Below, piece after piece: positions 37,031 to 49,844 of a stretch of 64,000 bases of DNA (its first letter is position 1; each line of letters opens with the position of its first letter). The position numbers and the translations under genes were made by a program. The notes beneath the pieces are model-generated. The model ran no database searches. It was not told where the DNA came from and saw nothing but the letters and a program-made list of their open reading frames with translations. Source of the stretch: Ligula intestinalis (Eukaryota > Platyhelminthes > Cestoda > Diphyllobothriidea > Diphyllobothriidae); the NCBI GenBank assembly GCA_036362985.1, contig JAYGXS010000003.1:41529366-41593365 (forward strand), in the 5' to 3' direction.

Positions 37031-37959
37031 TTGAAACGATTTCGAGTAATTAGATGCTAGGTCTATGAGCACGGCAGCGTTTGCCTTAGTTTCTGCACAC
37101 TCAGCTCTATCCATAAAGCTGTACGGACTAAGATACTGCTGCTATAAGTACGGTCCTATGCTAAAAGAGCTTATTTCTAACAATCATGCTTGCTAAAGCC
37201 AGTATATATTATACTATAAGTGCTGCCTATGTGTGCCTTTTAAGGGGCACCCAGTATGCACTCCCAATCTGGGAAAGGTAACAGCGATTTGCATTTGGAT
37301 AATAATAGAGCGTTTGTAAAGCAATGCACAAGTCCTACAATGCTCTTATGGGGAGCAGTTTGCCGTCTATAGACTACACTTAGGCCTACTCTATTATATA
37401 TTTGTAGCAATACGACAATACAGTATCAGGTGGATTAAGTAGGACAGTCTGAGTCCGTACAACAAGAATAGGGCAATATAAGTGGTGCTGGTAGTATTAA
37501 TGATAGTGGTTATAGTAGCACATCAGGGCTTTACTTGGTTTCCGCTCATCTTATTGTTAGCGAGACGTAATTCATTAATATCATAGGTTCTGTCATGTCA
37601 CATGGTGCCACAGTTGCCTTTTGCGTTAGTACTTTATCTATATTTACCTTAAATCACCCAAAATAAATGCCCAGAAATATTCAAGGCACTCACGTTTCCT
37701 ATTTATACGACTGCAACTACTGTTGTCACTGCTGCTGCCGCTTCTAGCGGTGTATCTGAGTGACTGTAGTGCTGATTGTATTTGGTCGGAAATGACACTC
37801 ATTAGGAGCGTGTTCTCTCGATCTCACATAGGAGTGTGGACCTGGAATTTTGCTTATCCCAGTAGAGCAAATGTTTGGAGCTCGGAGTACAGCAGTGCTT
37901 GTCCTGGTTTTTGCCTCGGTTTACACTGCTAGGGCTAGAATATACTGCTAGAAGTGTGG

Positions 37960-38335
37960 TGCCTATGAACTGCTAGTTCTAGTAATCATACTTGCGTAAC
38001 GGTGTACGCGTATGTATGAAATTTTACCTCATATGCAGTTTTAGCCTATATAAGGAGATTTAAGTAGGCTGAGGGTTAAAGAGAGGTATATGTAAAAGGA
38101 GCTGAGAATCTATCATGCATTTATTTCGGAACAAAGTGACATGTGCCATTTTAGAGAATGCTTTTGTAAGAAGAGCTGCGTATATGCTAAAAGTGCTAGT
38201 TATAGTAATCATACTTGCTAAAGCCATTGAGTGACAAGATCTAGTGCGGCCTGTACGTACGTGTAGAAATTTTAACCAAGTATACAGTCGTAACCTATAT
38301 GAAAAGTTTAGAACCCTGAAGGGTTAAAGGAACGT
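37960..38335. repeat. Tandem pair of about 215-bp units
   Basis: A unit starting TGCTAGTT-TAGTAATCATACTTGC at 37969 recurs at 38187. Both then carry a GTAYG-rich part, GAAATTTTA, a CCTATAT block and a GAGGGTTAAAG/AAGGGTTAAAG end at about 38083 and 38330. A related start (TAACAATCATGCTTGCTAAAGCC) lies near 37178. It is probably a low-copy minisatellite. Confidence 0.5.
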
Positions 38336-38419
38336 GCAATTACTAATATGCCAATATTTACCATACATAAATGAATGGAATGTGCACTTACGGGTGGTGT
38401 AGCCATTGAAAGTCACTTG

Positions 38420-38500
38420 ATAAAGTATTGTGTCGGTTGAGTGGCCAGATTCGTTTATGAGCTAGTCTGGCAGTCGGCAGTTCGAACATCAGTTTCGATT
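38420..38500 (+). repeat. Possible tRNA-like SINE head
   Basis: A weak A box (GAGTGGCCAG...GAGC) near 38439-38463 and a B-box-like GCAGTTCGAACAT at about 38478-38490. No acceptor stem. Confidence 0.25.
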
Positions 38501-39232
38501 CGATCCGAGTTGTGTTCTAAGTAGGCTGGTGCAGTGATTTGAGCATGAGTTAGGATTTTAGTGATAGTCGACTTCTCGCTGCATCGAACGGACTCTTGTT
38601 CTCTCCTCTCATCCATCTCGCGGTATAGTTTAGTCTATGTAAGGCATATACGCATATAGTGAAACTTGACGTATATATTTGGGGCGAAGTCCATCAGCTA
38701 CTATGGAATAACCGCATAACATACAATGCCGCCGGTGGGCAGGGAGCAGCATAAAAAATACCATACGGACAGCATAGATACAAGCTAAGAATATGTGTAC
38801 AGTCAATTCGGAATTAATTTCTGTACGGTTTCCAAGTAGGGTCTTCGAAAGGTTCGTATGTATTATAGCGACCTAATTTAATGTTTAGAGTAGGTTGAAT
38901 TACCCATAAACATCCAGTTTTCTACACGCCATCAGTCGATCCAGCAGGAATTTTATGATGACATTGAACTGCAAAGCAGTCCTCCGAAGGTTACTGCATA
39001 AAATAACCGCATATTAGTATAAAAAGCGAAATAAGCCTTTTAAATTAACCACGGGAATAGCCACTTACTTACAAATTTTAAGTAGGATGGCTTCCACAAT
39101 CTTCCCACTGTCGTACTTCGTTAACCTTTTTTCTAGTTGTTGTTCGTCTTTCTACTAGAAAGTCTACCTCAATAAGCTCACCTGAGGTAAGGGCACACCA
39201 CCCTACATACACGCATTCGCCGTTTGTCGGGT

Positions 39233-39245
39233 GGGGGGGGGGGGG
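39233..39245. repeat. Poly-G run
   Basis: Thirteen consecutive G. The length is likely to be unreliable in assembly. Confidence 0.95.
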
Positions 39246-40229
39246 CTGGTGGTTATATTAAAGCCTATTTAAGTGTCTTCTCCTAAGGTTTGGGTATGCG
39301 ACCCATCTTGTCCTCGTTACTTTTCCACATTTACAGAAATATTGCGACATAATTTCTTCCCTTATGTGCCCCACCCACCCTATTCCCTTAAATCAGGTGT
39401 CCGTGAGCCTGAGGGGCACGCTTCACTCGTTCCACAGGCAGTCCCACAAGGAATCCTTACCTTATTTTCCTGATAACCAATTTATAATCGGGGGCTTAAA
39501 GAATAAAAGAAAACGTAGAAATGGAGGCTGCTACGCGAACAAGACGCAAGTGCCAACCAAATATCCTAACAAAAAGCTGTGAGACAGAAGTGCTTCTTGC
39601 CTCTGCTCTCCTGTATTCTGGATGCATCGACCTTTGTGCCTTACAAATTATTTACACTCGGCTAATTCAACAAATATGTGCAATAATCTCAGCAAAACTT
39701 CCAAAACTGAAGAAAAAAATTTGGTAGAAGTTTACTGGGTAGTGGTCTTGTATGCTAGAAGCCCCAGGTATCTGCCTTAGGGTAACCGTAAGAATGGCAG
39801 GTTTTATGAGTGGAGAAACCAATGGAAGAGAAAAGGACTTTGCAAAAATAAGTACAAATGTCATAATGTTTTGTAAATAGTTTACTGCAGCGGCTATATA
39901 GCCATTGCGTTGGGCCTATAAAAAGAAAAAAATAGGAAAAAATCTGGAAACGTGGAATTTTATTCCAAAAACTCCCCTTTTCTAAAACCCAGGAATAATT
40001 GATTTTGAAGACTTTTTAATAGTAAATGTTTATTATAGAGAAAATCTGGTGAAAAAATACTGTGAAAATCTATGAAATACTTCAAAGTAATGTTTAACAT
40101 TAGAACCAAGAATTTCCTGTGACTAGCTATTGTTAATCACGGGTGCGTTGCGGCCGGTCTAATTGAGGGCTAAATCGAATCAACCCGTATAGTATTTCTA
40201 ACGCTCTGAGCTAAGATGTCTATATATCG

Positions 40230-40366
40230 TTGAGGGATGTTCGCTGACAAGAGGCGAGGTCAATAAGGAAGATATTTTAAACATCATCATTAACCTCTAC
40301 TGGACCAACAGCGGGCGCGTGTAAGTTAAGGCTGTTCGCTGACGCTGGACGAGGTCATCAAACATG
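40230..40366. repeat. Short direct repeat pair
   Basis: Units at 40230-40268 and 40327-40364 share GTTCGCTGAC and CGAGGTCAATAA/CGAGGTCATCAA. They are GC-richer than their surroundings. Origin unknown. Confidence 0.45.
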
Positions 40367-41149
40367 TTTTTCTTTTTTTTCGGAATTTCAATGCTCCAGA
40401 TAATGTTTATCACTGTCTATTTTCTTGCCTTAATGTGCTTTCCCTCTGTTAACACGTGACTGCATGTAAAGTATTTTGGTGTGATCATCTTAGGCGAAAA
40501 GCTTAGGCAAAAAACGAGGATTTTATAGCAGCCTTGTTCAGCCACTCAGGTTCCAAATCAATACAACCACTGCACACAGTCAAGTCGAAAATCACTGAGC
40601 AAATAAAAGTTATGCCTACTAATATTCACTGAGTAGGCATATCATTATTTAATAAAATTTGACCACTTCCAATGAAATTTCAGTCAAATAAATGCTACAA
40701 GTTACTGCTACCCATTCATTCACTTTCAGTCATACAAATGACTACACGAACGCAATGGTTGTCATCAGGAAACATTTCACAATCTATGCCTTAGGTGACA
40801 GAATGCATAAATTATATATTGAAAATTTGTACTATAAGCTTCGTAAGAAAGACCTTCTTTGCTATGTAAGGTTTTAATATTCATCACAGGATGCCATCTT
40901 CTTTATTTATCTATCCCTCATCTGAAAACTCATATTCGCTAAAAATATTACGCAAATTATTCCAACTATTTCAAATTTTGTTTGGGTGTCTCAAAATCCT
41001 ATAATTATTTTTAGAAAGCGTTCACAAATGATCTTTCCAGGTTATTTGGAATGAATTTAATGCTATACACATTTATTAGGAGAAAAATGCGCAACTTGTA
41101 ATTATTAAAATGTTATTTCTTTAACAAATTTGAAAATAGACAGACCAAT
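40367..41149. other. No gene recognised
   Basis: AT-rich. Leads into the R2 copy. Confidence 0.35.
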
Positions 41150-43100
41150 GCACAAAACTGATGGTGTGTGAAACAACATTCAGTGAGTATACTCTCTGAT
41201 GCAATAAGTTCGAAAAGGTAATACAACTCATTTTGTGGAGGTCATCACACGCAGCGTGCTCCCAAACTATCATAACAGTAAAGTTAGAACTACAAGTAAA
41301 GTCAGAGTTCCATTGAGAAATTACTATTTACTAGCATAAAGTATTTAATTTTCACAAAAATGTGCTAACTCAGGTACTGGCAATATAAAAAGTTACTTGT
41401 CAAATGTGAAATATAAATATGGGAACGGAAAAGGATGGCAAGTTAATACAGAAAATGTACAAATACAAAATTTTTAATCATTAAATTGTTTCCAATAACC
41501 TTAAAACTTGCATCAAATGTGTCAGAAATGGATGTGGTCACCTTAACTGCAATTTTTTTTTTCAATGTGGATTCTTCGTAAAAATTTCCGTCTTTAATTC
41601 ATGAAAAGATTCTTGCGTGCTTTCTATCAATTTTTTATTGACAATTGCAGATAGATTATCTATGGAAATCACATTCCAGGTGTTGAGCGGAATAAAAATT
41701 GATTGACTGTTACACACGGATAGGCTGGCTGTTAACTAAAAGGTTATATTCCGGTTTTACTTGTAATCAAATTCATACCATCTTGTATATATTCATAGAA
41801 ATTTCCGTTTGTCACATATTTTAAAAAATTAGTTCAAGAGTTGGAGTGCGACGAGAAATAAACTGTACGAATATCACGCTTTTTCTTTGTTGCTCCATAA
41901 ATACCGATTTTATTTATTCAATTTAACGAAAACTTAGCAATAAGAAATATCTTAAAAGAATTTACTTGAATAATGTGTTCTTAAAATTTTTTTTCTTAGA
42001 AAGCTGCCTGCATGGGTCATGATTTTTGAATCGCTCAAACATGTCAACTCATTGCCGAGAAAAATGAATTCCCACAGCGAAAGCTGTGAATGAAAACGCC
42101 TAAACTTTATAAAAAAAAACTTTCTATAGCAAGTTACCTCCTCAAAAAGCGCTTAAGTCAGATATTTCGAAGTCGAATATCTGTGTACAATACCTTTTTT
42201 GATGATAAAGGCAAGATCAAAATGGTATATTTTGACTGGTTTTTGACTTCCCTAAAACTTAGAGGAAAACACTGCTGAAAATGAAAGAAATTACATTTCT
42301 ATGTAAACCAGAGCAGTTTCCAATGCGTTCCTTCACTTCATGGCAGCGTTCTTTGAGTTTACTTGCACAACAGAGGGACCCAAAATATCATCCAATATTC
42401 TCAAATATGATAATATTTTGTCTATTCTGTCCGAATTTTTTATATTTATTGATTTTGACTATATTTTGACAACATTTGGATGGAAAAAGTCAACGATGTT
42501 AATAAGAATACATAAAAAATTTTGAGGAAGTCTATGAAAAGTCAAATAGGCCTAATAGTTTCGGCGTAGTAAAACACTTTTTGGTCTCTTGTAAGCTTAT
42601 TACTTATCATTAGGGCACAAAACACAACAGATTTTTAGGGCAAACATTTGGTAATTGAATTCATAGATCTTTTCTGGAATATAGTGTTGTATCTCCTACG
42701 TTCACTTACCTCGATTTCATGGACGCAAAACAAAATTTTCTCTGTTGTGAACACATATAATTAAACAGTTCTAGCTCTTTGTGAATGTATTTTTATACTT
42801 CAGCACGCAGAAACAAGAATATCTTTTCCATAGCGCTAAATAGCATAGGCGATTCCTTGGAAATCAACGAAGGTTGGATTTCGCCCATTTTTGCCTTTAT
42901 TTTCTCCAACTATACAAATCTTAATGGAATTAAATTCTAGTAAACATCATTTTCTGCTTCAAGCTAACCCAGCGAAATTAATTAAGGACGTCAAGTTTAC
43001 GTTAGATCCCCCAATTCTAAACCTTTCAACATATATGCCACCTACTGTTTGTACAGTTTTCATTAAAAATTCATACTTGCTTTGTTATTATCAAGGGCGC
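41150..43100 (+). repeat. Unclassified repeat R2, copy a (with insert)
   Basis: Collinear with 53850-55240. Anchors: TACTATTTACTAGCATAAAG (about 41321), TCAACTCATTGCCGAGAAAA (about 42044), TGTAAACCAGAGCAGTTT (about 42302), the GCAAAACAAAATTTTCTCTG block (about 42726), and GGTTGGATTTCGCCCATT. Between about 41365 and 41850 it has roughly 480 bp that copy b lacks, so it either carries an insertion or copy b carries a deletion. No intact frame. Superfamily unknown. Confidence 0.7.
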
Positions 43101-43164
43101 GGTAATAAGTGTCCATAGCAGCCACTATTACCCAGACCCAACGTTGTCGAGTTGACATGGTACA

Positions 43165-43825
43165 TAAGTATACAGTAGACGCCGTTGTTTATGCAATATT
43201 TTGACATATGCGAAAGACTAATACTCTTTCGCTAATCGGAATTGACCACAGTTGTTATACTGATTATTGTGTAGTGTATTCTGAAGTCATTTCAGTCAGG
43301 ATAGGAAGCCGGCTTTTCAATGAGTTTCGATCCGACTCCTAGCAATACGCATCTATTGTAAAAACTGACTGCTTAAGTAGTCTGCCATTTTATCATTGAT
43401 TTTGATTGTCTTTTTAAATTCAAATAAATTTATGGAAAACGTGCACGAGAAGATTTTTTGTACTTTTTTGATAGCAAATTACGCGTTCGTTAAATGTTAT
43501 ATTCAAACAAAAGTTGCCCAATCACCAAACAATTTTCTAAACGAGTGAATGCTTCACTCGAATTCGAGATTCAAAAACTGCGCACTGTGTGCATCCTGTT
43601 TAAGGAAATGTACAGTTTCGCCTGCAGTTTGAGGCAGACGTCACCTAGTAGACATCAAATACTGACATAGATATGAAATTGTTTTGCAGTATAGGCAGCA
43701 CTTATAAATTGACGGATACCATTTATTATGAATGAAGACCTAACGATCACAAAACAGCTCATAATTAGTAACTAATTTAAAACCGAAAGCTTCCCTTCCT
43801 TTGAGTATAAAATTTAAAAAACGCG
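43165..43825. repeat. Foldback element R1, copy b (right arm lost)
   Basis: Matches the left arm and the whole spacer of 1524-2160: ACTCTTTCGCTAATCGGAAT (about 43221), GATTTTGATTGTCTTTTTAAAT, GGAAAACGTGCACGA, GTGTGCATCCTGTTTAAGGA and CCGAAAGCTTCCCTTCC (about 43783). It stops in the first bases of the right arm, exactly where the RTE LINE begins, so the LINE probably interrupts or replaces the right arm. Confidence 0.75.
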
Positions 43826-43827
43826 CT

Positions 43828-45658
43828 TGAAGGGCCACTTCACAAACATATCTGTGGTCACAATATATGCACCAATGTCCACTGCAGAACAGCGCGATGA
43901 AGAGGTGTTTTATTCACCACTGCAAACATTGGTTAAAAGGCTCTCACGCAGCGATCTGGTGATTGTTGCAGGGGATTGGAATGGCTGGACTGGGCCCAGT
44001 GACCCGTCAAGCAGCCATATTCTTTGGCGTTTTGAGCTTGCCTCTTGAACCAACAATTGGAGTGGGTTCCGCATTTTGCTGAACATAACTGACTCTTTGT
44101 TACGAAAACATGCGTTAAGCATCGTCACAAACATCTACTGACCTAGTATTCAAGCGACGACCGTACCGTACTAAAACTGGTAACGTGCACGGGTCTGACC
44201 ATGCTGTCGTTCGCACGCGCTTAAAGATTCCCCTATCATTTACACCCAAAATGCCAAGTGCGAGATGACTTGACGTCGCAAAGCTCCGGCATGCCAACAT
44301 TACCAATGCCCTAAGCACAGAAATCCGGCGCCGTCTTACGATGCAAGCTCACAGAAAATACAGTAGCGAGAAGTCATCACTAAATACATCTGTCTATGGG
44401 GAACTGAGAAAATTCTCGGATTAACTCAGCTGCGCCGCAGTAACTAGATCAGCGGGAAAACCCTACAGCAGTCGGCTGATAGGATTCGAGCCAGCTCCTA
44501 CAACGAGGCCTCCTTCGCCAAATTCGGAAGCCGGCAGCAAAGTCAGCTATTGATGACCGACAGAAGTATTGTTCCGAAACAGCGACTTCTATGAAGCAGG
44601 CTTTAAATGTTGTTGACACTTTAACATTGTACCAAATCATCCGCTAAATTAGCGATAAGCTCTGGACACTGTGATTATGTTCGGATGTTAATGAAGGTTT
44701 CATTTCTGACAATTTGACCAAGGTCGATCGCTGGCGTGAACACTTCGAGCACCTCCTCAACTTTAATGAACAACCCATTACACCCTTACCTCCTGTCTAT
44801 AGTGTGTCGTGTGACCTCCCTTCCGAAGACGAAGTAACCGATGCAATGCAGAGGCTACGCAACAACAAGGAGAGGAAGGTATTTCCGCAGAAATCGTCAC
44901 GTTCTGTCTCGGAACTCTGGCTCCTCGGCTTCATGTGGTGATTGTACAGGCGTGGCGAGAAGAGGCCGTTCCCGATGACTGGGACTCAGGCATACTTGTA
45001 CCGGCGCAGAAGAAGGGAGATAAGACAAGATGTGAGAACTACCACGGCATAAGTCTTTTCGATGTTGCTGCAAAGATCTTTGCTACTGTTCTTCTCAGGT
45101 GCGTCTAGTCTGTAAGTGCACCCAGGACACGACACAACGAAGTTAGATAATGCACTTGGCGTGGATGTGTGGATCAGATATTCACACTAAGGCACGTTCT
45201 AGAATTCTGCCATACCTACCAGCAACTGACGGCTGTTTGCATTGTCGACTTTGCTGCCGCATTCAATTTCATCCGTCGTTTGTCCCTGTGGCGAATAATG
45301 GAACTGGATTGAGTGCCAACCAAACCCACTGCCATGATTAAGGCCTAATATTGGTCCACCAATGCATTAGTTTTGGTCCACAACGATCTCTCTCATCCGT
45401 TCGATATCCAGTCTGGTGTCCACCAGGGCTGCGTCCTGTCCCCATTCTGTTAAACTACTTCATTGACTGGACTCTCGGGAAGGCCCTACACGAAGAGGAC
45501 GGTGTTGAGCATGCACCCGGACGTCGGCTAACTGATCTTGACTACGTCGATTATATTACGCTGCTAGCCTCAAGTTTTGGTGGGCTACAGTCTGTTGTGT
45601 CGCGGTTAAATGAGATCGCTGTCTGTAGAGTATGTTGTTACTCGCGAAACCAACGTTG
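43828..45658 (+). mobile_element. RTE-type LINE relic (endonuclease and reverse transcriptase)
   Basis: Plus-strand non-LTR retrotransposon. The EEP endonuclease part (43827-44048) has TIYAPMSTAEQRDEEVFY and LVIVAGDWNGWTGP, matching the VYAPT and GDFNA motifs. FTPKMPSAR and LDVAKLRHANITNALSTEIR-like text follow (about 44240-44320). The RT starts with VDRWREHFEHLLN (44720-44758) and continues with EDEVTDAMQRLRNNK, GILVPAQKKGDKTRCENY, HGISLFDVAAKIF, a frame change, IVDFAAAFNFI, SGVHQGCVLSP (about 45410-45442) and LDYVDYITLLASSFGGLQS. The catalytic YADD is YVDY (45543-45554), so the last Asp is lost. Stops and frameshifts are frequent, and the part after the RT is missing. The 5' end abuts the R1 copy. 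Confidence 0.85.
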
Positions 45659-45765
45659 ACTATTTTACTTTGTCAGCCACACTGCTCATCTTAATATTGT
45701 GGTGATATCGGAAAAAGTTTACCGACAGAAGAGAGGGAGAGCCAGACGTCGTGAAACTCTGTAAT

Positions 45766-45920
45766 ATATACATATATAAGGAGATAATGCGATCTCTGGA
45801 ACCATTGTTTTATCGTCCTGACGTTTCGAAAGCCTACACACATCCACCATCAGAGGTGGAAATTGCACCATGCCTCACGTTATTTATAGGTGTTGGCAGT
45901 TATATGCATTAAGTAATTAT
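45766..45920 (-). ncRNA. Solo PLE-type tail with hammerhead-like core
   Basis: On the minus strand CUGAUGG (complement of 45847-45853) and GAAAC (complement of 45823-45827) are 19 nt apart. CGUC-AG-GACG right after forms a perfect small hairpin in the stem III position. AUAAAAC and UGGUUCCAGAGAUCGC follow. The tail aligns with 62465-62650. Stem II is eroded here. No PLE coding sequence adjoins. Confidence 0.45.
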
Positions 45921-47098
45921 ATGTTAGCCGTATAAATGTGGGTATTTAACTCCGTATAGGTAGAAACCTTAAAAGTGTGTGAACAAAGGTTTCCTTTCAG
46001 AAGATACTTCTGCTGCGTTGACCAGGCAACTCTGCAGTACAGCATAAAATGAAAAAGTATGTAAATGCACATCAAGTTGCATAAAGGACGATCATGACTT
46101 TTGAGAACACTTAAGAAGGCTTAATTGAATGGTATATTTGGAGCAAGTACTCCTTTGTTCACTTTGCTTTGAGCATCGTTGCTCGATAACGTTACTTTTT
46201 AATCGGCATATGGGAAAAACACGAGATGAACAGTAAGTTATTAGTTACGACCATTGCATTGATATTTATCTTACAAGCCTTCAGGAAATGGCATAACCAT
46301 TTAAGCAAATAGGCATTTTTGGCAGACTTACATTGTGAAAACCAATTTTACCAATAATTGTCAGTGTTAAACGATAACTTATAATATTCAGAATAAACTG
46401 AAATACACGGCATGAAGAAAATTTTCAGCAAAAAAAAGTAATGCATCATTACTTAAGCATCTGATGTATTCAAATATATACTTTTACAATAATATATGCA
46501 ATACTTATTACAGACAGGAGTAAAGAATTCGACCGCCGAAGGAAACTGATACAAAGATGTGTTTATTTGTTAAAAAGCATATGGATTGCAGCGACTCGTT
46601 CTAGAAGAAAATGTACCATCATGCTGATTTCAAGCATTTGCTACTAGCTCAAGTGGACAAAATTACCATGATAACGCACCTTACCAGTTGAAAATTTGAT
46701 AAACATCAAGGTCTTTTTATTTAAAGGCTCATTAAAAGTAGAGAGTTACCAATCAGCCATTTGCCTTTAAGTATTTCAAAAGACGATACTCTCATGTACT
46801 GCGTAAAGGCAACACAATTCTGCTCACAATCATTTTGCTGCCTGCAAAGGTACTTTGTGGTTGTTAACATCTTAAAATAACAACAACAATAGGTAAATGT
46901 CCTTTTTTCATGACTTGCTCTTTATTTGACAGTATTTATACGGATGACCAGCAATATATGTGTATCTGTGAATGGTTGATTTTGATACAAAGAGTATTGT
47001 AGAATATTCGGATTCTATAATTAACCAGATGCTTAAGGCTGGCCTGGTTCTTACTTGTTAACTTGAGTAGACGCAATCTCCCTGAAATCAATAACAGT
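45921..47098. other. No gene recognised
   Basis: AT-rich, with no frame or repeat that I can assign. Confidence 0.35.
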
Positions 47099-47108
47099 NN
47101 NNNNNNNN
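47099..47108. other. Assembly gap
   Basis: Ten N. The true size of the gap is unknown. Confidence 1.
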
Positions 47109-47119
47109 TGTGTAAACTT

Positions 47120-47345
47120 ATATAAAATATCAAGACATTGAGAATAACGATAATACATAGGGTATTAACGGCAAAGAAATGCGTTTATTGTTAAAGAAGG
47201 AGAAAGATGGTTATGTTACTGTATAATGGAGGGAAACGGGACAAAAAGAAATACCTACTAAAGGAGGTACGAGTATTATTGAACGAAGCGTACCTAAGAG
47301 CACAAACTGATTTGCCATAACGTGGTCAAAGGCCCGATAACACAG
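47120..47345. repeat. Unclassified repeat R3, copy b
   Basis: Resembles 9036-9255: GGTTATGTTACTGTATAATG, GAAATACCTACTAAAGGAGG and a final ACGTGGTC. It lies beside the gap. Confidence 0.35.
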
Positions 47346-48199
47346 ATGGGCTCCCTTTTTTGACACAAGCGTTCTTATTCCACTTCAGTGAACTTCCATT
47401 ATATATGATACTAGCTGTGTGTTATGTGATTAGTAAAACATAGACAAAATAAATTCATATCTTTTATCTAAATTTTTTAACCAGACAACTATTTCTGTCG
47501 GTATTTTGAAGGCTTCTGTTACTGAAAGCGATAAAGTTTACCAATTATTTGGTAGAGGGGAAACCAAATGCAGGATATGTCCTCTGTCATGCGATAGGTT
47601 ATGGTCAATGCATGCAAAAAACTAATATAAACTACCAAATGCTATAATACTAAGCAATTTCCTCAAGACCACTGAAGTGGACCCAGGAAGACTACCCACT
47701 TAGATGCAACGATTGGTCCATTTCCCATGTATTCAGTAAAAATACTATGCGGGTGCTTTACAATAGTACATTTTTGTTGTGTAACACGATGTTCATGGTA
47801 TTAGTTGTTTGGTTATTTTCGAACTGTTAATGTCGAGGAGGGTATACTTTTAACCTCCTATGCATCTATTCTGGTCCCCTTGACTGACCGTATGGAACTC
47901 GTCACTCCAGTGAACTTCTTTTTTACCGATTAATGTGTTACCAGCCGACCATAATGATAAAGAAACTGATTAGGTTGCGCTGGAATTGAAAATTCAGTAG
48001 ACCTGCAGAAAAAGTTAAGCCCTGTATTTTCTTGATTCAACGATAGGATTACAAAAGATTTTCCTCATTTTTCACTTTTTCCTTCGAACTACATTACTAA
48101 GAAAAAACACACATCGACAAGGAATACAAGAACTCCGAAATATTTCGGATACTGGAGAATGAGCCTATAGTTTAGGGGGAATTTGCGGACGCCAAAACC

Positions 48200-48845
48200 C
48201 TTCAAATACCAAATAACTTGGTATCGAACCTTAGATGCTGCAAGCATAATTGTGAGTACAGCTGGCTAACGACAGTCACTAAACTGAATATGGTCACTTA
48301 GTGCGCACTTGTCTTTGCTAAAAAACTTTCCCCTCTCTGGTTTAGAGGGGATTGATTGCACTTGACTGCGACATGAAAATGCGTATTATGCCTGTGAATC
48401 CATAAGCTCAACAGAATCGTTAATGATGTGCCAGTTTGTAGAACAATAAGTGGCTACACGCGAAGTGTTGACCTTTATGTCACATACTAAATATATTTCC
48501 TTATGATGGTTGGCGACGACAGATTTAAGTATGGCTAATCTTGGTGTGTCTACTTGACATGAAAGACTCACACAGAAGCATCCTATTCAAATCGACTACC
48601 TACCTCTATGCAGCACGCAGAACGGGCAGGGTATTTAGATATAGTCTAATAAAAGGACAAGAAAAAACACTTTCAATCTGTTTACAGCCATAAACAACAG
48701 ACACAATCACAAAGCCTTGGACTTAATATTTCCAGAGAAGCAATGGCTACGAGGTTAAGGCTCAGATGCTGCAAGTCTGGTTTTAGGTAAGATTGGCAAA
48801 CAGCAGTCAACAAGCCTTAAATGGTCACAGCATATGCTCCTGTAA
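48200..48845. repeat. Pair of diverged 130-bp direct repeats
   Basis: Units at about 48205-48305 and 48740-48840 share AGATGCTGCAAG, TGGCTAACGACAGTCA/TGGCAAACAGCAGTCA and a ATGGTCACT/ATGGTCACA end. No gene is recognised around or between them. Confidence 0.4.
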
Positions 48846-49844
48846 TTTTCCGTTATCTCCTACGGTTCATACTTTTTCGTTGCGTATTAGTGCTTTTATG
48901 CAACGTTTGACAGACCTACAATCCAAATATGCACTTTATGCATATAAGTTGAAGAAACAATAATGTTTAACAAACGTGTATAGGAAAGCATAGTTGTGTG
49001 CATGTTCGTTTTATAAAAAAATACCGAAGTGAACAAAGGTATCCCAATCATAGACAAAACATCATACTACAAAAGTTATCGTTTATCCCAGAGCGTCACT
49101 TATGCAGGCTGCTGGATTAAATCTCATTCGAAAATACGCATCCGATATTAAAATAAACATATTCGGCTTAGGCTGTTCGGTAATTAACATATAAACTACA
49201 GTTAATTTAAGTTTGTCATTGAAAATTGATTTATGAATTTCTTATAGCATTTCAGGAGGTTGATCGTTTACTGTATTATCGTTTTCTCATGCGTCTGACA
49301 GATAACACTATTGTGGCAACTACCAAAATGAATTTATGACCCATTTTTGACGTCTGGTCACTTTTGGCAGTTGTACATTTCTTATCAGACAGCTTCTGCT
49401 AGCGCACACGTAATCCCAGCATGACTTCAGATATTTAACGTATAAAACGCAAACCAATATACTGAACATCACACGGACGATTTTAATTGGTGCTTGGTTT
49501 TTATGACCCTGTTACGTATGGTTGCTATAGGCCCGTGTGTAACTTCATCGTCTAGCCGACAACAAGGCGCTCGGTTGTGTATGACACCTCCTCTGTTGAC
49601 GAGCATGCCACATCCACGGTTAAGTTCCCATTTGATCCTCTGGAACTAATACATCGATTTCGGTTAAAAGGCGTCCCTGGATGACCATTCTGCAAATATT
49701 ACTTGCGGAGGCATCTGGTCTCGCAGGGATTTTTTTCCATGTTGCTGCAGTGCGTCTGGAGATGTTCGATTAGGATTTTTTCACTTGTTGTTGGTTAACA
49801 ACTAAATGTCCACTGTAATCACTAAGCAACTGTACAATTTGCAT
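48846..49844. other. No gene recognised
   Basis: AT-rich to 49500, then a GC-richer patch (49530-49760) without a legible frame on either strand. Confidence 0.35.

Noticed and set aside
41183..41215. CTGATGC followed by GAAAA, hammerhead-like
   Set aside because: No pairing between the two boxes, wrong spacing and no PLE nearby.
43910..44134. Minus-strand frames opposite the LINE endonuclease
   Set aside because: Shadows of the plus-strand LINE coding sequence.
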